Assembly: GCA_937891045.1 (NCBI GenBank)
Contig: CALBEV010000032.1
Location: 1-56,689, forward strand
DNA length: 56,689 nucleotides
From: an uncultured Burkholderiales bacterium
Lineage (GTDB): Bacteria; Pseudomonadota; Gammaproteobacteria; Burkholderiales; Burkholderiaceae
Direction: 5' to 3'
The notes under the pieces were generated by a model, which saw nothing but the letters and a program-made list of their open reading frames with translations, was not told where the DNA came from and searched no databases. The position numbers and the translations under genes are program-made. Positions 36,111-47,320 of this stretch are shown one piece after another. How positions within the stretch are numbered: position 1 is the first letter of the stretch; each line of letters starts with the position of its first letter.

Positions 36111-36122
36111 TGTACGCGTACA
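36111..36122 (+). promoter_or_regulatory. vapBC operator palindrome with overlapping -10
   Basis: TGTACGCGTACA is a perfect 12-base palindrome 17 bases before the vapB start, the usual place for VapB autoregulation. A TATGAT -10-like box (36106-36111) abuts it, so binding would block the promoter. No good -35 is seen. GGAGG lies four bases before the ATG. Confidence 0.6.
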
Positions 36123-36138
36123 CACATCCGGAGGAGCC

Positions 36139-36375
36139 ATGACCATCACAAGGTTGTTTAAGAACGGCAATTCGCAAGCAGTTCGCATCCCTGCGGAGCT
36201 CGCATTTCCAAGCAACGACATGGAGTTGGTGATCGAGCGGGTTGGCGATGAATTGCGCATCCGGCCAGCTCAAAGGCGCATGGTGAATGTCATGCAAGCC
36301 TTGGCCAGTTTCTCCCCAGACTTCATGGCCAATGGGCGCGGCGATCAAGAGCAAGCCGAACGCGAGGCCCTCTGA
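36139..36375 (+). CDS. vapB: VapB antitoxin (AbrB/SpoVT fold)
   Basis: This 78-residue antitoxin has the swapped-hairpin DNA-binding start MTITRLFKNGNSQAVRIP and a C-terminal toxin-binding tail rich in Gln/Glu (DQEQAEREAL). It would neutralise VapC and repress its own promoter with it. A strong GGAGG ribosome site precedes it. The TGA overlaps the vapC ATG by one base (TGATG). Confidence 0.88.
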   Translation: MTITRLFKNGNSQAVRIPAELAFPSNDMELVIERVGDELRIRPAQRRMVNVMQALASFSPDFMANGRGDQEQAEREAL

Positions 36376-36782
36376 TGGCCCGCTACATGCTCGACACGAA
36401 TATTTGCGTTTACCTGATGAATCACCAGCCGCCTGAAGTGGCTGAGCGGTTTGCGAAGTGTTACGTGGGTGATGTCGTGATCTCTGCCATCACACAGGCC
36501 GAGTTGGAATATGGCGTGGCCTGTTCGGGTGAACAGCAGTCGCGCAACCGCAAAGCCTTGGACACTTTTTTGCAGGAAGTTCTCGCAGTGCCGTTTGATG
36601 GTGCAGCTGCTGCGGTCTACGGCCCCACCCGTTTAGCCACACGACAGAAACAACGTGATGCGTTGGACAAACTCATTGCCTCACACGCCCTAGCGATGGG
36701 GGTGACCTTGGTCACCAACAACCTGTCAGATTTTTCAGCCTATGAAGCATTGAAGCTTGAAAACTGGGTGGGTGGTCACTGA
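36375..36782 (+). CDS. vapC: VapC toxin (PIN-domain ribonuclease)
   Basis: This is a 135-residue PIN-domain RNase that probably cuts tRNA or rRNA when VapB is lost. Metal-binding acidic residues are Asp7 (MLDTNICV), Glu43 (TQAELEYG), the Asp of RDALDKLIASHA and the Asp of VTNNLSDFS, so the site looks complete. It is the second gene of the module, ending just before gatB on the other strand. Confidence 0.9.
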   Translation: MARYMLDTNICVYLMNHQPPEVAERFAKCYVGDVVISAITQAELEYGVACSGEQQSRNRKALDTFLQEVLAVPFDGAAAAVYGPTRLATRQKQRDALDKLIASHALAMGVTLVTNNLSDFSAYEALKLENWVGGH

Positions 36783-36821
36783 AGACCCACCAAGCAAGGC
36801 CTGACCTTCACAACCCGCCCA

Positions 36822-38303
36822 TCACCCCAACTTCTTCAACAACAACGCATTCACCTGCGCCGGATTGGCCTTGCCCTTGCTGGCTTTCATGATGGGTCCG
36901 ACCAAGCCGTTCAAGGCCTTGGTGTTGCCCGCTTTGAACTCTTCCACGTTCTTCGGATTCGCGGCCAACACCTCGTCAATGAGGGCTTCCAACGCACCGG
37001 TGTCGTTCATCTGCTTCAAACCTTTGGCGTCAATCAGCGCGTCAATGGTGGTCAAGGCATCTGCATCGGCTGATGCTTTGGCTTCGCTCCACAGCGCTTC
37101 AAACACTTGCCGCGCCGCGCTGTTGCTGATGGTGTTGTCGGCAATGCGGGTGATCAAACACGCAAGCAGCGCTGAGCTGACAGGGATGTTCTCTAACGTC
37201 ACTTCACCGCTGTTCATGCGGCGCGACACTTCGCCCATGATCCAGTTGCTGGCCAGTTTGGGTTGACCACAGGCTTTGGCGGCGGTTTCGAAATACGCAG
37301 CCATGGCTTTGCTTTGCGTCAGTTGCGTGGCGTCGTACTCGGGCAGGCCATAGTCGCGCACAAAGCGCTCGGCCATCACGCGTGGCAACTCGGCCATGTC
37401 ACCTTGCACCCGCGCCACCCACTCGCGTGAAATCAGCAGCGGCGGTAAATCGGGGTCGGGGAAATAGCGGTAGTCGGCGGCGTCTTCTTTGGTGCGCATG
37501 GCGCGGGTTTCGCCGGTGTCGGGGTCGAACAAAACCGTGGCCTGTTGAATCGCGTGGCCGTCTTCAATTTGTTCGATCTGCCAACGCACCTCGAAGTCGA
37601 TGGCTTGCTGCATGAACTTGAAGCTGTTCAAGTTTTTGATTTCACGGCGTGTACCCAAAGGCGCACCGGGTTTGCGCACCGACACATTGGCATCACATCG
37701 AAACGACCCTTCTTGCATGTTGCCGTCGCAAATGCCAATCCAAGTCACTATTTTGTGCAACTCTTTCGCATACGCCACAGCCTCGGCGCTGCTGCGCATG
37801 TCGGGCTCGGTGACGATTTCTAGCAGCGGTGTGCCCGCGCGGTTCAAGTCGATGCCGCTTTGCCCAATGAAATCTTCATGCAAAGACTTGCCTGCGTCTT
37901 CTTCCAAATGCGCCCGCACCAAGCGCACGGTTTTATGCACAGTTTCTTGGCCCATCTCGAGGAAGAAAGACACCTCGCCACCTTGCACCACCGGTATTTC
38001 AAACTGGCTGATTTGGTAGCCCTTGGGCAGGTCGGGGTAGAAATAATTTTTCCGCGCAAAGATGCTGCGCTCGGCGATGTGCGAGCCCAGTGCCAAACCG
38101 AGTTGAATCGCGCGTTCAACCGCGCCTTTGTTCATCACCGGCAAGGTGCCGGGCAAGGCCAGGTCCACCGCGCAAGCTTGGGTGTTGGGTTCGGCGCCAA
38201 AAGCGGTGGAAGCGCGGCTGAAAATTTTGCTGTGCGTGGACAGCTGCGCGTGGGTTTCAAAGCCGATGACGACTTCGTAGCCGTGAACCAGTGGGGCGCT
38301 CAT
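36822..38303 (-). CDS. gatB: Asp-tRNA(Asn)/Glu-tRNA(Gln) amidotransferase subunit B
   Basis: GatB, the kinase-like subunit of the transamidosome-type amidotransferase, activates Glu-tRNA(Gln) or Asp-tRNA(Asn) for amidation. The 493-residue protein begins [13 protein letters not shown] and includes [27 protein letters not shown] and the C-terminal YqeY-like domain ([17 protein letters not shown]). The start overlaps the gatA stop (ATGA). Confidence 0.97.
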   Translation of the reverse strand: MSAPLVHGYEVVIGFETHAQLSTHSKIFSRASTAFGAEPNTQACAVDLALPGTLPVMNKGAVERAIQLGLALGSHIAERSIFARKNYFYPDLPKGYQISQFEIPVVQGGEVSFFLEMGQETVHKTVRLVRAHLEEDAGKSLHEDFIGQSGIDLNRAGTPLLEIVTEPDMRSSAEAVAYAKELHKIVTWIGICDGNMQEGSFRCDANVSVRKPGAPLGTRREIKNLNSFKFMQQAIDFEVRWQIEQIEDGHAIQQATVLFDPDTGETRAMRTKEDAADYRYFPDPDLPPLLISREWVARVQGDMAELPRVMAERFVRDYGLPEYDATQLTQSKAMAAYFETAAKACGQPKLASNWIMGEVSRRMNSGEVTLENIPVSSALLACLITRIADNTISNSAARQVFEALWSEAKASADADALTTIDALIDAKGLKQMNDTGALEALIDEVLAANPKNVEEFKAGNTKALNGLVGPIMKASKGKANPAQVNALLLKKLG

Positions 38304-39816
38304 GCGGCACCTCCGGGTGTTTGCAAATGGTGTTGCGTGTGCAATTGAAACTGGTGCGCCACATTCAACAACTGGGCCTCTTGCAGGTAGTTGCCCATGA
38401 GTTGCATGCCCACGGGCATGTTGGCTTCACCCAAGCCCACGGGCAGGCTCATGCCGGGCAAGCCCGCCAAGGAGGCTGGCAGCGTGAAGATGTCGGCCAA
38501 ATAATTCGCCAAGGGGTCGTCGGATTTGTCGCCCAACTTCCAAGCTACTGTGGGGGCCACGGGCCCGGCGATCACATCACATTGTTGAAACGCGGTTTGA
38601 AAATCATCGGCGATCATGCGGCGGATTTTTTGCGCTTGCAAATAGTAGGCGTCGTAATAACCATGCGACAACACATAGCTGCCAATCATGATGCGGCGTT
38701 TCACCTCGTCACCAAAACCTTCAGAGCGAGTTTTCTCGTACATGTCGGCCAGGTCTGTGAAGTCTTTGGCGCGGTGGCCAAACTTCACGCCATCAAAACG
38801 CGAGAGGTTGCTGGAGGCTTCGGCGGGCGCAATGATGTAGTACACCGGAATAGACAACTCGGTGCGCGGCAAGGCGATGGGCACCAAGTGGGCGCCCAGC
38901 GTTTCCAGTTGTTTCAATGCAGCGTCAATGGCGCTTCGCACATCCTGGGCCAAGCCATCGCCAAAAAATTCTTTCGGAATGCCCACCTTCAAAGCCCCGC
39001 CATCCTTGCCCGCTTTGGCCAGCGGTTTGTCGCCTTGGGGTTGGCGCAGCAAACGAGAAAAATCTTCGGTCGCCACATTCAGCGACGTGGAATCGCGGTC
39101 TGGGTCGGGGCCGCAAAGCGCCGACAACAAGAGTGCGCAATCTTCGGCGCTGCGGGCCATCGGACCAGCTTGGTCCAGGCTGGAGGCAAAGGCCACCATG
39201 CCATAGCGCGAGGCGCGGCCATAGGTGGGCTTGATGCCGGTGATGCCGCAAAACGCTGCAGGTTGACGGATCGAGCCACCGGTGTCGGTGCCAGTGGCCG
39301 CCGGGGCCAAGCGTGCAGCCACAGCCGCTGCACTGCCGCCTGAAGAGCCGCCCGGGATGCGCGACATATCCCAAGGGTTGGTGACAGCTTGTGGGTTGCT
39401 GGCGGGCACGGCGATGTTTTCATTCGCCGAGCCCATGGCGAATTCATCGCAACTGAGTTTGCCGATGGTGACCATGCCGGCATCGGCCAAGCGCTGCACC
39501 ACGGTGGCGTCAAACGGCGAGCGGTAGCGTTCCAAGATGCGCGAACCAGCGGTGGTGGGGAAGTCGCGGGTGACAAAAATATCTTTGTGCGCGATGGGCA
39601 ACCCCAACAAGGGCGATGTGTCGCCGGCGTCAATGCGCTGTTGCGCGGCAGCGGCCTGAGCCAACGTGGCTTCTTCGTTGAAGGCCAGAAATGCGTGGTG
39701 CGTGTCGGCTTGAGCGCGTTGTAAAAAATGCTGGGCCACGTCGGTGGCGCTGAGTTGTTTGCTCGCCAAGTTGGCACGCAATTCAACCAAGGACTGTTGA
39801 TGCAAGGCTTGGTCGC

Positions 39817-39820
<4 letters not shown>
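38300..39820 (-). CDS. gatA: Asp-tRNA(Asn)/Glu-tRNA(Gln) amidotransferase subunit A
   Basis: This 506-residue amidase subunit generates ammonia from glutamine. The amidase-signature triad is Lys79 (IAHKD), Ser159 (GGSSGGS) and Ser183 (TGGSIRQP). It overlaps both gatC (ATGA) and gatB, giving the gatC-gatA-gatB order usual in this order of bacteria. Frame and length are complete. Confidence 0.97.
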
Positions 39821-41284
<1,464 letters not shown>

Positions 41285-42202
41285 ATGCCACTCGGCACGC
41301 TTGACCGCTCACCGCCGCCTTTTTTCAAACAAGGCATATCGGCGCTGACCAAGCTGCTGCTCTTTAGTGCCATCTCTGTGGCGCTGATGTTCGCGGATCA
41401 ACGCTACAACATTGTTCAGCCCGCGCGTTGGGCCTTGTCACTCGTCATTTACCCCGTTCAGTGGCTTGCCTTGCGCCCGCAGGTGTTGTTGGATCACCTG
41501 GACAATGCTTTTCTGGGTCGACAAGAAGCCCTTGAACATGTGGAACAGGCCAATGCCAAGGTGTTGTCCCAGGCGATTCGCACCAGTCAACTTGAACAAC
41601 TCTCTTTAGAGAATAAAAACCTGCGCGAACTGCTGTCGCTGCGCGATAGGCTGGGCTCCACAGCCATGGCGGCCGAAGTCTTGTACCAAGCGGCCGACCC
41701 GTTCACCCGCAAATTGATCATCGACAAAGGCGCCAACAATGGCGTGAAAACCAGTTCGCCGGTGATGGACGAGCAGGGCATCATTGGGCAAGTCACTCGT
41801 GTGCATCCGATGGTGAGTGAAATCACCTTGGTCACGGATCGAGAGCATTCGATCCCTGTGCTCAACACCCGAACAGGTGCGCGGGGTGTGGCTTTTGGCG
41901 AGTCCGGGGGCGCACCTTTGCTCGAGCTGCGCTACATGGCCACCAACGCCGACATCGAGGTAGATGATGTCTTGACCACCAGCGGTGTCGATGGGATTTA
42001 CCCGCCGGGCATTCCTGTGGCCAAAGTGGTCAAGGTTGAGCGCCGCGCTGATTCCGTGTTTGCCAAGATTTTGTGCGAGTCCTTGGCGCGGGTGCAAGGA
42101 GCGCGTCATGTCATGGTGATGGAGCCTGTGCACTCCAACATGCCCAATTTCAACGACCTGCCGCCCGAGCCTCAACCCCTGCAAAAAGGTGGTCGCCGAT
42201 GA
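41285..42202 (+). CDS. mreC: Rod-shape determining protein MreC
   Basis: This is a 305-residue bitopic protein: an N-terminal membrane helix (about 20-40), a coiled coil at about 70-110 (EALEHVEQANAKVL..., LEQLSLENKNLREL), and the periplasmic beta domain (ADPFTRKLIIDKGANNGV, ...VDDVLTTSGVDGIYPPGIPV). It scaffolds the elongasome. The stop overlaps mreD (ATGA). Confidence 0.95.
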   Translation: MPLGTLDRSPPPFFKQGISALTKLLLFSAISVALMFADQRYNIVQPARWALSLVIYPVQWLALRPQVLLDHLDNAFLGRQEALEHVEQANAKVLSQAIRTSQLEQLSLENKNLRELLSLRDRLGSTAMAAEVLYQAADPFTRKLIIDKGANNGVKTSSPVMDEQGIIGQVTRVHPMVSEITLVTDREHSIPVLNTRTGARGVAFGESGGAPLLELRYMATNADIEVDDVLTTSGVDGIYPPGIPVAKVVKVERRADSVFAKILCESLARVQGARHVMVMEPVHSNMPNFNDLPPEPQPLQKGGRR

Positions 42203-42729
42203 TCATGCCGCGCGGCCACCAGTTGCTGCTGCCTGCCAATCCGATGTTCATGCTGTTCAGCTTGGCCTGTGCCTTGCTCCTGGACATGTTGCAAAGCATG
42301 CTCTGGTTTGGCAATGCAGCCTGGTCGCCTGATTGGTTGGCCTTGGTGTTGGTTTTTTGGGCCATTCACCAACCGCTCAAAGTCGGTGTGGGCATCGCTT
42401 TTTTATTGGGCTTGTTGACCGATGTCCATCAAACCTCGTTGCTGGGCCAACACGCGCTCACCTACACGGTGCAAGGCTTCTTGGCCACCATGATCCATCG
42501 CCGCATTCTGTGGTTTGATGTGCCTTCCCAAGCCTTGCAAGTCTTCCCCGTTTTCTTGGCGGCTCAGGTGATTGAGCTCACAGTGCGCATCACCGCGGGC
42601 GGGGTGTTTCCTGGTTGGTCGATGATGATTGCGCCTGCTATTCAGGCTTGTTTTTGGCCAGTCATCACCGTTTTGTTGCTGGCGCCGCAGCGCCGGGCGC
42701 CTGACCCCGACAAACACCGTCCCCTATGA
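42199..42729 (+). CDS. mreD: Rod-shape determining protein MreD
   Basis: This 176-residue hydrophobic protein with about five membrane helices matches MreD (start LLLPANPMFMLFSLACALLLDM, then GLLTDVHQTSLLGQHALTY). It overlaps mreC and mrdA by ATGA junctions, giving tight coupling of the elongasome genes. Confidence 0.93.
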   Translation: MIMPRGHQLLLPANPMFMLFSLACALLLDMLQSMLWFGNAAWSPDWLALVLVFWAIHQPLKVGVGIAFLLGLLTDVHQTSLLGQHALTYTVQGFLATMIHRRILWFDVPSQALQVFPVFLAAQVIELTVRITAGGVFPGWSMMIAPAIQACFWPVITVLLLAPQRRAPDPDKHRPL

Positions 42730-44720
42730 GCTTGTTGCGCAACGTCGAATACGACCTTCGACGCTTTCGTGCGCGGGTTCTGGTGGCCTCGATGTTCGTG
42801 TTGTTTATTTTTAGCTTGCTTTTTTTGCGCCTGGTGTATTTGCAACTGTGGCGCTACCAGGAGTTCATCGCCCAGGCCGAAAGCAACCGCACGGCCATCG
42901 TGCCCATCGTGCCCAACCGGGGCTTCATCATGGACCGCAATGGCGTGGTCTTGGCCACCAATTACTCGGCTTACACGCTGGAGATCACGCCATCCAAAGT
43001 CACTGAACCAATCGACGAAGTGATTGAGAAGCTGGGGCAATTGATTGACATCCAAGGCCGTGACAAGCGACGTTTTCGCAAGTTGCGAGAAGAGTCCAAA
43101 AGCTTTGAATCGGTGCCGATTCGCACGCGCTTGAGCGATGAAGAGGTGGCGCGTTTTGCCGCGCAGCGCTACCGCTTCCCCGGGGTCGAAATTCGCGCTC
43201 GTTTGTTTCGCAACTACCCTTACAGCGAGCTTGCCAGTCATGTGATTGGCTACATCGGGCGCATCAACCAAGCTGAAAAAGAAAAGTTGGAAGAGTCTGA
43301 CCATGCGGGCAATTACCGCGGCACCGATTACATCGGCAAACTGGGCATTGAGCAAAGTTACGAAAGCCAATTGCACGGTCACACGGGCGTGCATGAAATG
43401 GAAACATCTGCGGGCGGGCGGGCGGTGCGCCGCTTGCGCAGCAGTCCGGCCACCCCGGGCAACACGGTGGTGCTTTCCCTCGACATCAAGTTGCAAAAAC
43501 TGGTGGAAGATTTGTACGGCAACCGGCGTGGCGCATTGGTGGCGATGGACCCTCGAAACGGCGAGGTGTTGGCCTTTGTCAGCAAGCCCACGTTCGACCC
43601 GAATTTGTTCGTTGAAGGCATTGATACCGACAATTGGCAAAAGTTGAACCAGTCGCCCGACAAACCGCTGCTCAACCGCGCCTTGCGTGGTTCTTACCCA
43701 CCCGGCTCCACCTACAAGCCCTTCATGTCGATGGCGGCATTGAACTCGGGCAAACGATCCGCAAGCTATGTGATGAGCGATCCAGGCTACTTCATGTTTG
43801 GCAACCATCGTTTTCGCGATGACAAAGAGGGTGGTCATGGCACGGTCGACATGTACAAATCGATTGTTCAGTCTTGTGACACCTACTACTACACCTTGGC
43901 GCGTGACATGGGCGTGGACATGATGCATGAACAGATGCGACTGTGGGGCTTTGGGCAAATCACAGGCATTGATATTCAAGGCGAATCGCGCGGCATCTTG
44001 CCGTCCACCGAATGGAAGCAAAAAAGCTACAAGCGCCCCGAACAAAAGCGCTGGTATGCGGGCGAAACCATCTCTTTGGGGATTGGTCAGGGTTACAACA
44101 GTTTCACCATGCTGCAGTTGGCGCAAGCCACCGCCACGTTGGCCAACAACGGGGTGCGCAATCGGCCGCATTTGGTGCGTGAAGTGGTCGATGTCGAGAC
44201 CAAAGACAAGCAAACCAAGGGCTTGGTGGTCACTGAAAAATTGCAGTTCAAGCAGGAAGACTTGGATGTGGTCAAGGCCGCCATGGTGGGCGTGAACCTG
44301 GAGGGCACTTCCGCCTCTAGCTTCATCAATGCGCCCTATACAAGCGCCGGTAAAACGGGGACATCGCAGGTTTTTTCCATCAAACAAAACGAAAAATACG
44401 ATGCCAGCAAGATCGACGAACGATTGCGCGATCACGCTTTGTATGTGGCCTATGCACCTGCAGAGAACCCCACGGTGGCTTTGGCATTGATTGTTGAAAA
44501 CGCGGGGTTCGGGGCGCAAAATGCAGCACCTATTGCCCGTCGCGTATTCGATTTTTTGTTGATGGGTTTGTATCCCTCACAAGAGGATATTGAAGCGGTT
44601 CAAAAAGGCTTGGCCACCCGCCCGATCGGCAAACAACGCCCTGTGGCCAGCATGCCTTGGCCGCCCAAGGTCGCCGTGGTGCCCGACGAAACCGCACTCG
44701 ACGACAGCTCAGAGCGCTGA
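42726..44720 (+). CDS. mrdA: Penicillin-binding protein 2
   Basis: This 664-residue class B PBP is the transpeptidase of the elongasome. It has a membrane anchor near residues 18-40, a dimerisation region (NRTAIVPIVPNRGFIMDRNG), the active Ser in PPGSTYKPFM, SxN in the region of the QSCDTYYYTLA stretch, and KTG in SAGKTGTSQVF. The C-terminus is an extended tail of about 50 residues (...PIGKQRPVASMPWPP). Its last 12 bases overlap the TSUP gene on the other strand. No rodA follows directly. Confidence 0.96.
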   Translation: MSLLRNVEYDLRRFRARVLVASMFVLFIFSLLFLRLVYLQLWRYQEFIAQAESNRTAIVPIVPNRGFIMDRNGVVLATNYSAYTLEITPSKVTEPIDEVIEKLGQLIDIQGRDKRRFRKLREESKSFESVPIRTRLSDEEVARFAAQRYRFPGVEIRARLFRNYPYSELASHVIGYIGRINQAEKEKLEESDHAGNYRGTDYIGKLGIEQSYESQLHGHTGVHEMETSAGGRAVRRLRSSPATPGNTVVLSLDIKLQKLVEDLYGNRRGALVAMDPRNGEVLAFVSKPTFDPNLFVEGIDTDNWQKLNQSPDKPLLNRALRGSYPPGSTYKPFMSMAALNSGKRSASYVMSDPGYFMFGNHRFRDDKEGGHGTVDMYKSIVQSCDTYYYTLARDMGVDMMHEQMRLWGFGQITGIDIQGESRGILPSTEWKQKSYKRPEQKRWYAGETISLGIGQGYNSFTMLQLAQATATLANNGVRNRPHLVREVVDVETKDKQTKGLVVTEKLQFKQEDLDVVKAAMVGVNLEGTSASSFINAPYTSAGKTGTSQVFSIKQNEKYDASKIDERLRDHALYVAYAPAENPTVALALIVENAGFGAQNAAPIARRVFDFLLMGLYPSQEDIEAVQKGLATRPIGKQRPVASMPWPPKVAVVPDETALDDSSER

Positions 44721-45488
44721 CAACTGCTGCCAACTGCGCCAAGCGTCCCAACCTGTTTTCAAGGTGAGCGCGGCCACCACGACAATGAACAACCAGCGCA
44801 CAAAGCGAGCGCCATGTTGCAAAGCCATGCGGGTGCCCAACACACTGCCCGCCACATTCGCCACCGCCAAATAAATCCCGACTTGCCACCAGACATGGCC
44901 TTGCCAAGCCAACAAGCTGACAGCGGCCAAGTTGCTGGCCAAGTTCATGACTTTGCTGTGCGCCGAGGCTTGTAAAAAATCAAAACCCAAGACTCGCACC
45001 AGCAAGAACACCAAAAAGCTGCCGGTGCCCGGACCAAAAAAACCATCGTACAAACCCATGCTGCCACCCACCGCCGCCATCGCCCACAGCTGGGCGCTGC
45101 CTGTAAAACGCGGCGCATGGTGCTGACCCAAATTTTTCTGCCACAAGGTATAGAGCAACAGCGCCAACAACACCACCGGCAAACCCAAGCGCAAATACGT
45201 GGGCGACACCAGGGTGAGGATGTAGGCACCGACAAACGAGCCCGCCAAGGCCATCAGGCTGCCTGCCGCCAAGGGCCGCCAAGCCATGTGCACTTGGCGT
45301 TGGTAATGCGCGGCGGCAAACAAGGTGCCCCACACCGACGCCGATTTGTTGGTGCCCAACAAAGTGGCCGGGTGCACCCCAGGGTAGGTGGCAAACAAGG
45401 CAGGCACCAAGATCAGGCCACCACCGCCCACCACCGCATCGACAAAACCTGCCAAGCCAGACAACAAGGTAACGATCAGCAGGTCCAC
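44709..45488 (-). CDS. TSUP-family (TauE/SafE-like) membrane transporter
   Basis: This 259-residue protein of about eight membrane helices has the TSUP pattern GLAGFVDAVVGGGGLILVPAL at the N-terminus and VGGSMGLYDGFFGPGTGSFLVF in the second half. Family members export sulfite, sulfonates or similar anions; the substrate is unknown here. It overlaps mrdA at its end. GAAAGAATC precedes the start. Confidence 0.87.
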   Translation of the reverse strand: MDLLIVTLLSGLAGFVDAVVGGGGLILVPALFATYPGVHPATLLGTNKSASVWGTLFAAAHYQRQVHMAWRPLAAGSLMALAGSFVGAYILTLVSPTYLRLGLPVVLLALLLYTLWQKNLGQHHAPRFTGSAQLWAMAAVGGSMGLYDGFFGPGTGSFLVFLLVRVLGFDFLQASAHSKVMNLASNLAAVSLLAWQGHVWWQVGIYLAVANVAGSVLGTRMALQHGARFVRWLFIVVVAALTLKTGWDAWRSWQQLSAL

Positions 45489-45506
45489 ATGATTCTTTCG
45501 GTCGAA

Positions 45507-45534
45507 AAAAAAGCACCGTTGTGCGGTGCTTTTT
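45507..45534 (-). terminator. Bidirectional hairpin terminator after the GMC oxidoreductase gene
   Basis: AAAAAGCACCG (to 45518) and CGGTGCTTTTT (45524-45534) form an 11-bp stem around TTGTG. On the minus strand it is followed by a run of eight T, so it ends transcripts coming from the GMC/mmsA genes (45653-48832) before the TSUP gene. On the plus strand the T run also permits termination. The segment 45535-45652 has no gene. Confidence 0.8.
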
Positions 45535-45652
45535 CCATATCACGCTGCGCTTCGGATGAAGTTTGCGTTGTTTGTCTCCTCAGACCCTCAAACATGAGGC
45601 CACAGGCCCATGCGAGTGGCTGAACTTTAGAGCGCGAGGATGGGTTTGTGAC

Positions 45653-47314
45653 CTAGGACTTTCCCGAGGCTTTTTTGTCTGCTTGGATCAAGAGTTCGGC
45701 CGCCCGTTCGGCCAGCATCAGCACCGGGCTGTTGGTGTTGCCACTGGTGATGGTGGGCATGACGCTGGCGTCCACCACGCGCAAGCCTTGCACCACGCCG
45801 CAACAGCCATCGCGCACCCGCAGCTCGCTGTCGACCACCGCCAGTGGGTCGTCCAAGCGGCCCATGCGGGCCGTGCCCACCGGGTGAAAAATGGTGGTGC
45901 CAATGTCACCTGCCAAGCGGGCCAAGTCGTCGTCAGTTTGAAACTGCGTGCCCGGCTTCCATTCCTCAGGTTGGTATTTGGCCAGCGCTGGTTGGGCCGC
46001 AATGCGTCGTGTGACACGCAAGGAATCGGCCGCCACTTGGCGGTCGGCATCGGTGGCCAAGTAGTTCGGCGCGATGCGGGGTGCTTGGGTGTGGTCGGCG
46101 CTTTGGATGTGCACCGTGCCACGGCTGGTCGGGTTCAGGTTGCACACACTGGCCGTGAAAGCAGGGAAGGGATGCAGCGGTTCGCCAAACGCATCCAGGC
46201 TGAGCGGCTGCACGTGGTATTCGATGTTCGGCCACGGCTGGCTCGGGTCGCTGCGGGTGAACGCGCCCAACTGCGATGGCGCCATGCTCATCGGGCCGCT
46301 GCGGTGCAACAGGTACTCCAAGCCGATGGCGGCCTTGCCCCACCAACTGTTGGCCAAGGTGTTGAGGGTTTTCACACCCTTGACTTTGAACACAGCGCGG
46401 ATTTGCAAATGGTCTTGCAGGTTCTCGCCCACACCTGGCAAATCAATGACCGGCGTGATGCCGTGTTGTTGCAGCAAGCCTGCTTGGCCAATGCCAGACA
46501 ACTCCAGCAGTTGCGGTGAGCCAATGGCACCTGCGCACAGCAGCACGGCTTTGTCGGCTTGTGCGCTCACCAGTTCATGGCCGTTCCACACCTGCACACC
46601 CGTGCAACGTTGGCTGCCATCAGCTTCGGTTTGCAGCAACAAGCGCTTCACGTGTGCGCTGGTCCACATTTCAAAATTCGGGCGTCCGTAGCAGGTGGGG
46701 CGTAAAAAAGCTTTGGCGGTGTTCCAGCGCCAACCGTTTTTCTGGTTCACCTCGAAATAGCTGACACCTTCGTTGCTGCCGCGGTTGAAATCGTCGGTGG
46801 CTGGAATACCGGCTTGCACCGCCGCTTGCGCAAAGGCGTCCAGTACATCCCAGCGCAAGCGTTGTTTGTCGACCCGCCATTCACCGCCTGCACCGTGCAA
46901 CTCGTCGCCGCCTTGGTGGTGGTCTTCATGGCGTTTGAAATAGGTCAAGGCCTTGTCCCAGCGCCAACGGGCGTCGCCTGTCACCTCGGCCCAGTGGTCG
47001 TAATCGCGCGACTGACCACGCATGTAAATCATGCCGTTGATGCTGGAGCAGCCCCCCAAGACCTTGCCGCGCGGATAGCGCAGACTGCGCCCATTCAAAC
47101 CTTCAGCGGGCTCGGTGTGGTAGAGCCAATCGGTGCGCGGGTTGCCAATGCAATACAGGTAGCCCACGGGAATGTGCACCCAGTGGTAATCGTCTTTGCG
47201 GCCTGCTTCAATCAGCAACACGCTGTTGCGACCGCTGGCGCTCAAGCGGTTGGCGAGCAAGCAACCAGCGGTGCCTGCACCCACGATGATGTAGTCGAAC
47301 TGCGTGTCGGACAT
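45653..47314 (-). CDS. GMC-family FAD oxidoreductase (choline-dehydrogenase-like)
   Basis: This 553-residue GMC flavoprotein has the FAD motif IVGAGTAGCLLANRLS at the N-terminus, the GMC signature RYPRGKVLGGCSSINGMIYMRG and a C-terminal HPVGTARMG, which holds the catalytic His. It starts seven bases after the mmsA stop, so the two form an operon. The alcohol substrate is not deducible; BetA-type, pyridoxine-type and other alcohol oxidases share this form. Confidence 0.9.
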   Translation of the reverse strand: MSDTQFDYIIVGAGTAGCLLANRLSASGRNSVLLIEAGRKDDYHWVHIPVGYLYCIGNPRTDWLYHTEPAEGLNGRSLRYPRGKVLGGCSSINGMIYMRGQSRDYDHWAEVTGDARWRWDKALTYFKRHEDHHQGGDELHGAGGEWRVDKQRLRWDVLDAFAQAAVQAGIPATDDFNRGSNEGVSYFEVNQKNGWRWNTAKAFLRPTCYGRPNFEMWTSAHVKRLLLQTEADGSQRCTGVQVWNGHELVSAQADKAVLLCAGAIGSPQLLELSGIGQAGLLQQHGITPVIDLPGVGENLQDHLQIRAVFKVKGVKTLNTLANSWWGKAAIGLEYLLHRSGPMSMAPSQLGAFTRSDPSQPWPNIEYHVQPLSLDAFGEPLHPFPAFTASVCNLNPTSRGTVHIQSADHTQAPRIAPNYLATDADRQVAADSLRVTRRIAAQPALAKYQPEEWKPGTQFQTDDDLARLAGDIGTTIFHPVGTARMGRLDDPLAVVDSELRVRDGCCGVVQGLRVVDASVMPTITSGNTNSPVLMLAERAAELLIQADKKASGKS

Positions 47315-47320
47315 GCCGTC

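Noticed and set aside
42642..44519. 625-codon minus-strand frame over mrdA
   Set aside because: Shadow of PBP2, whose active-site motifs are on the plus strand.
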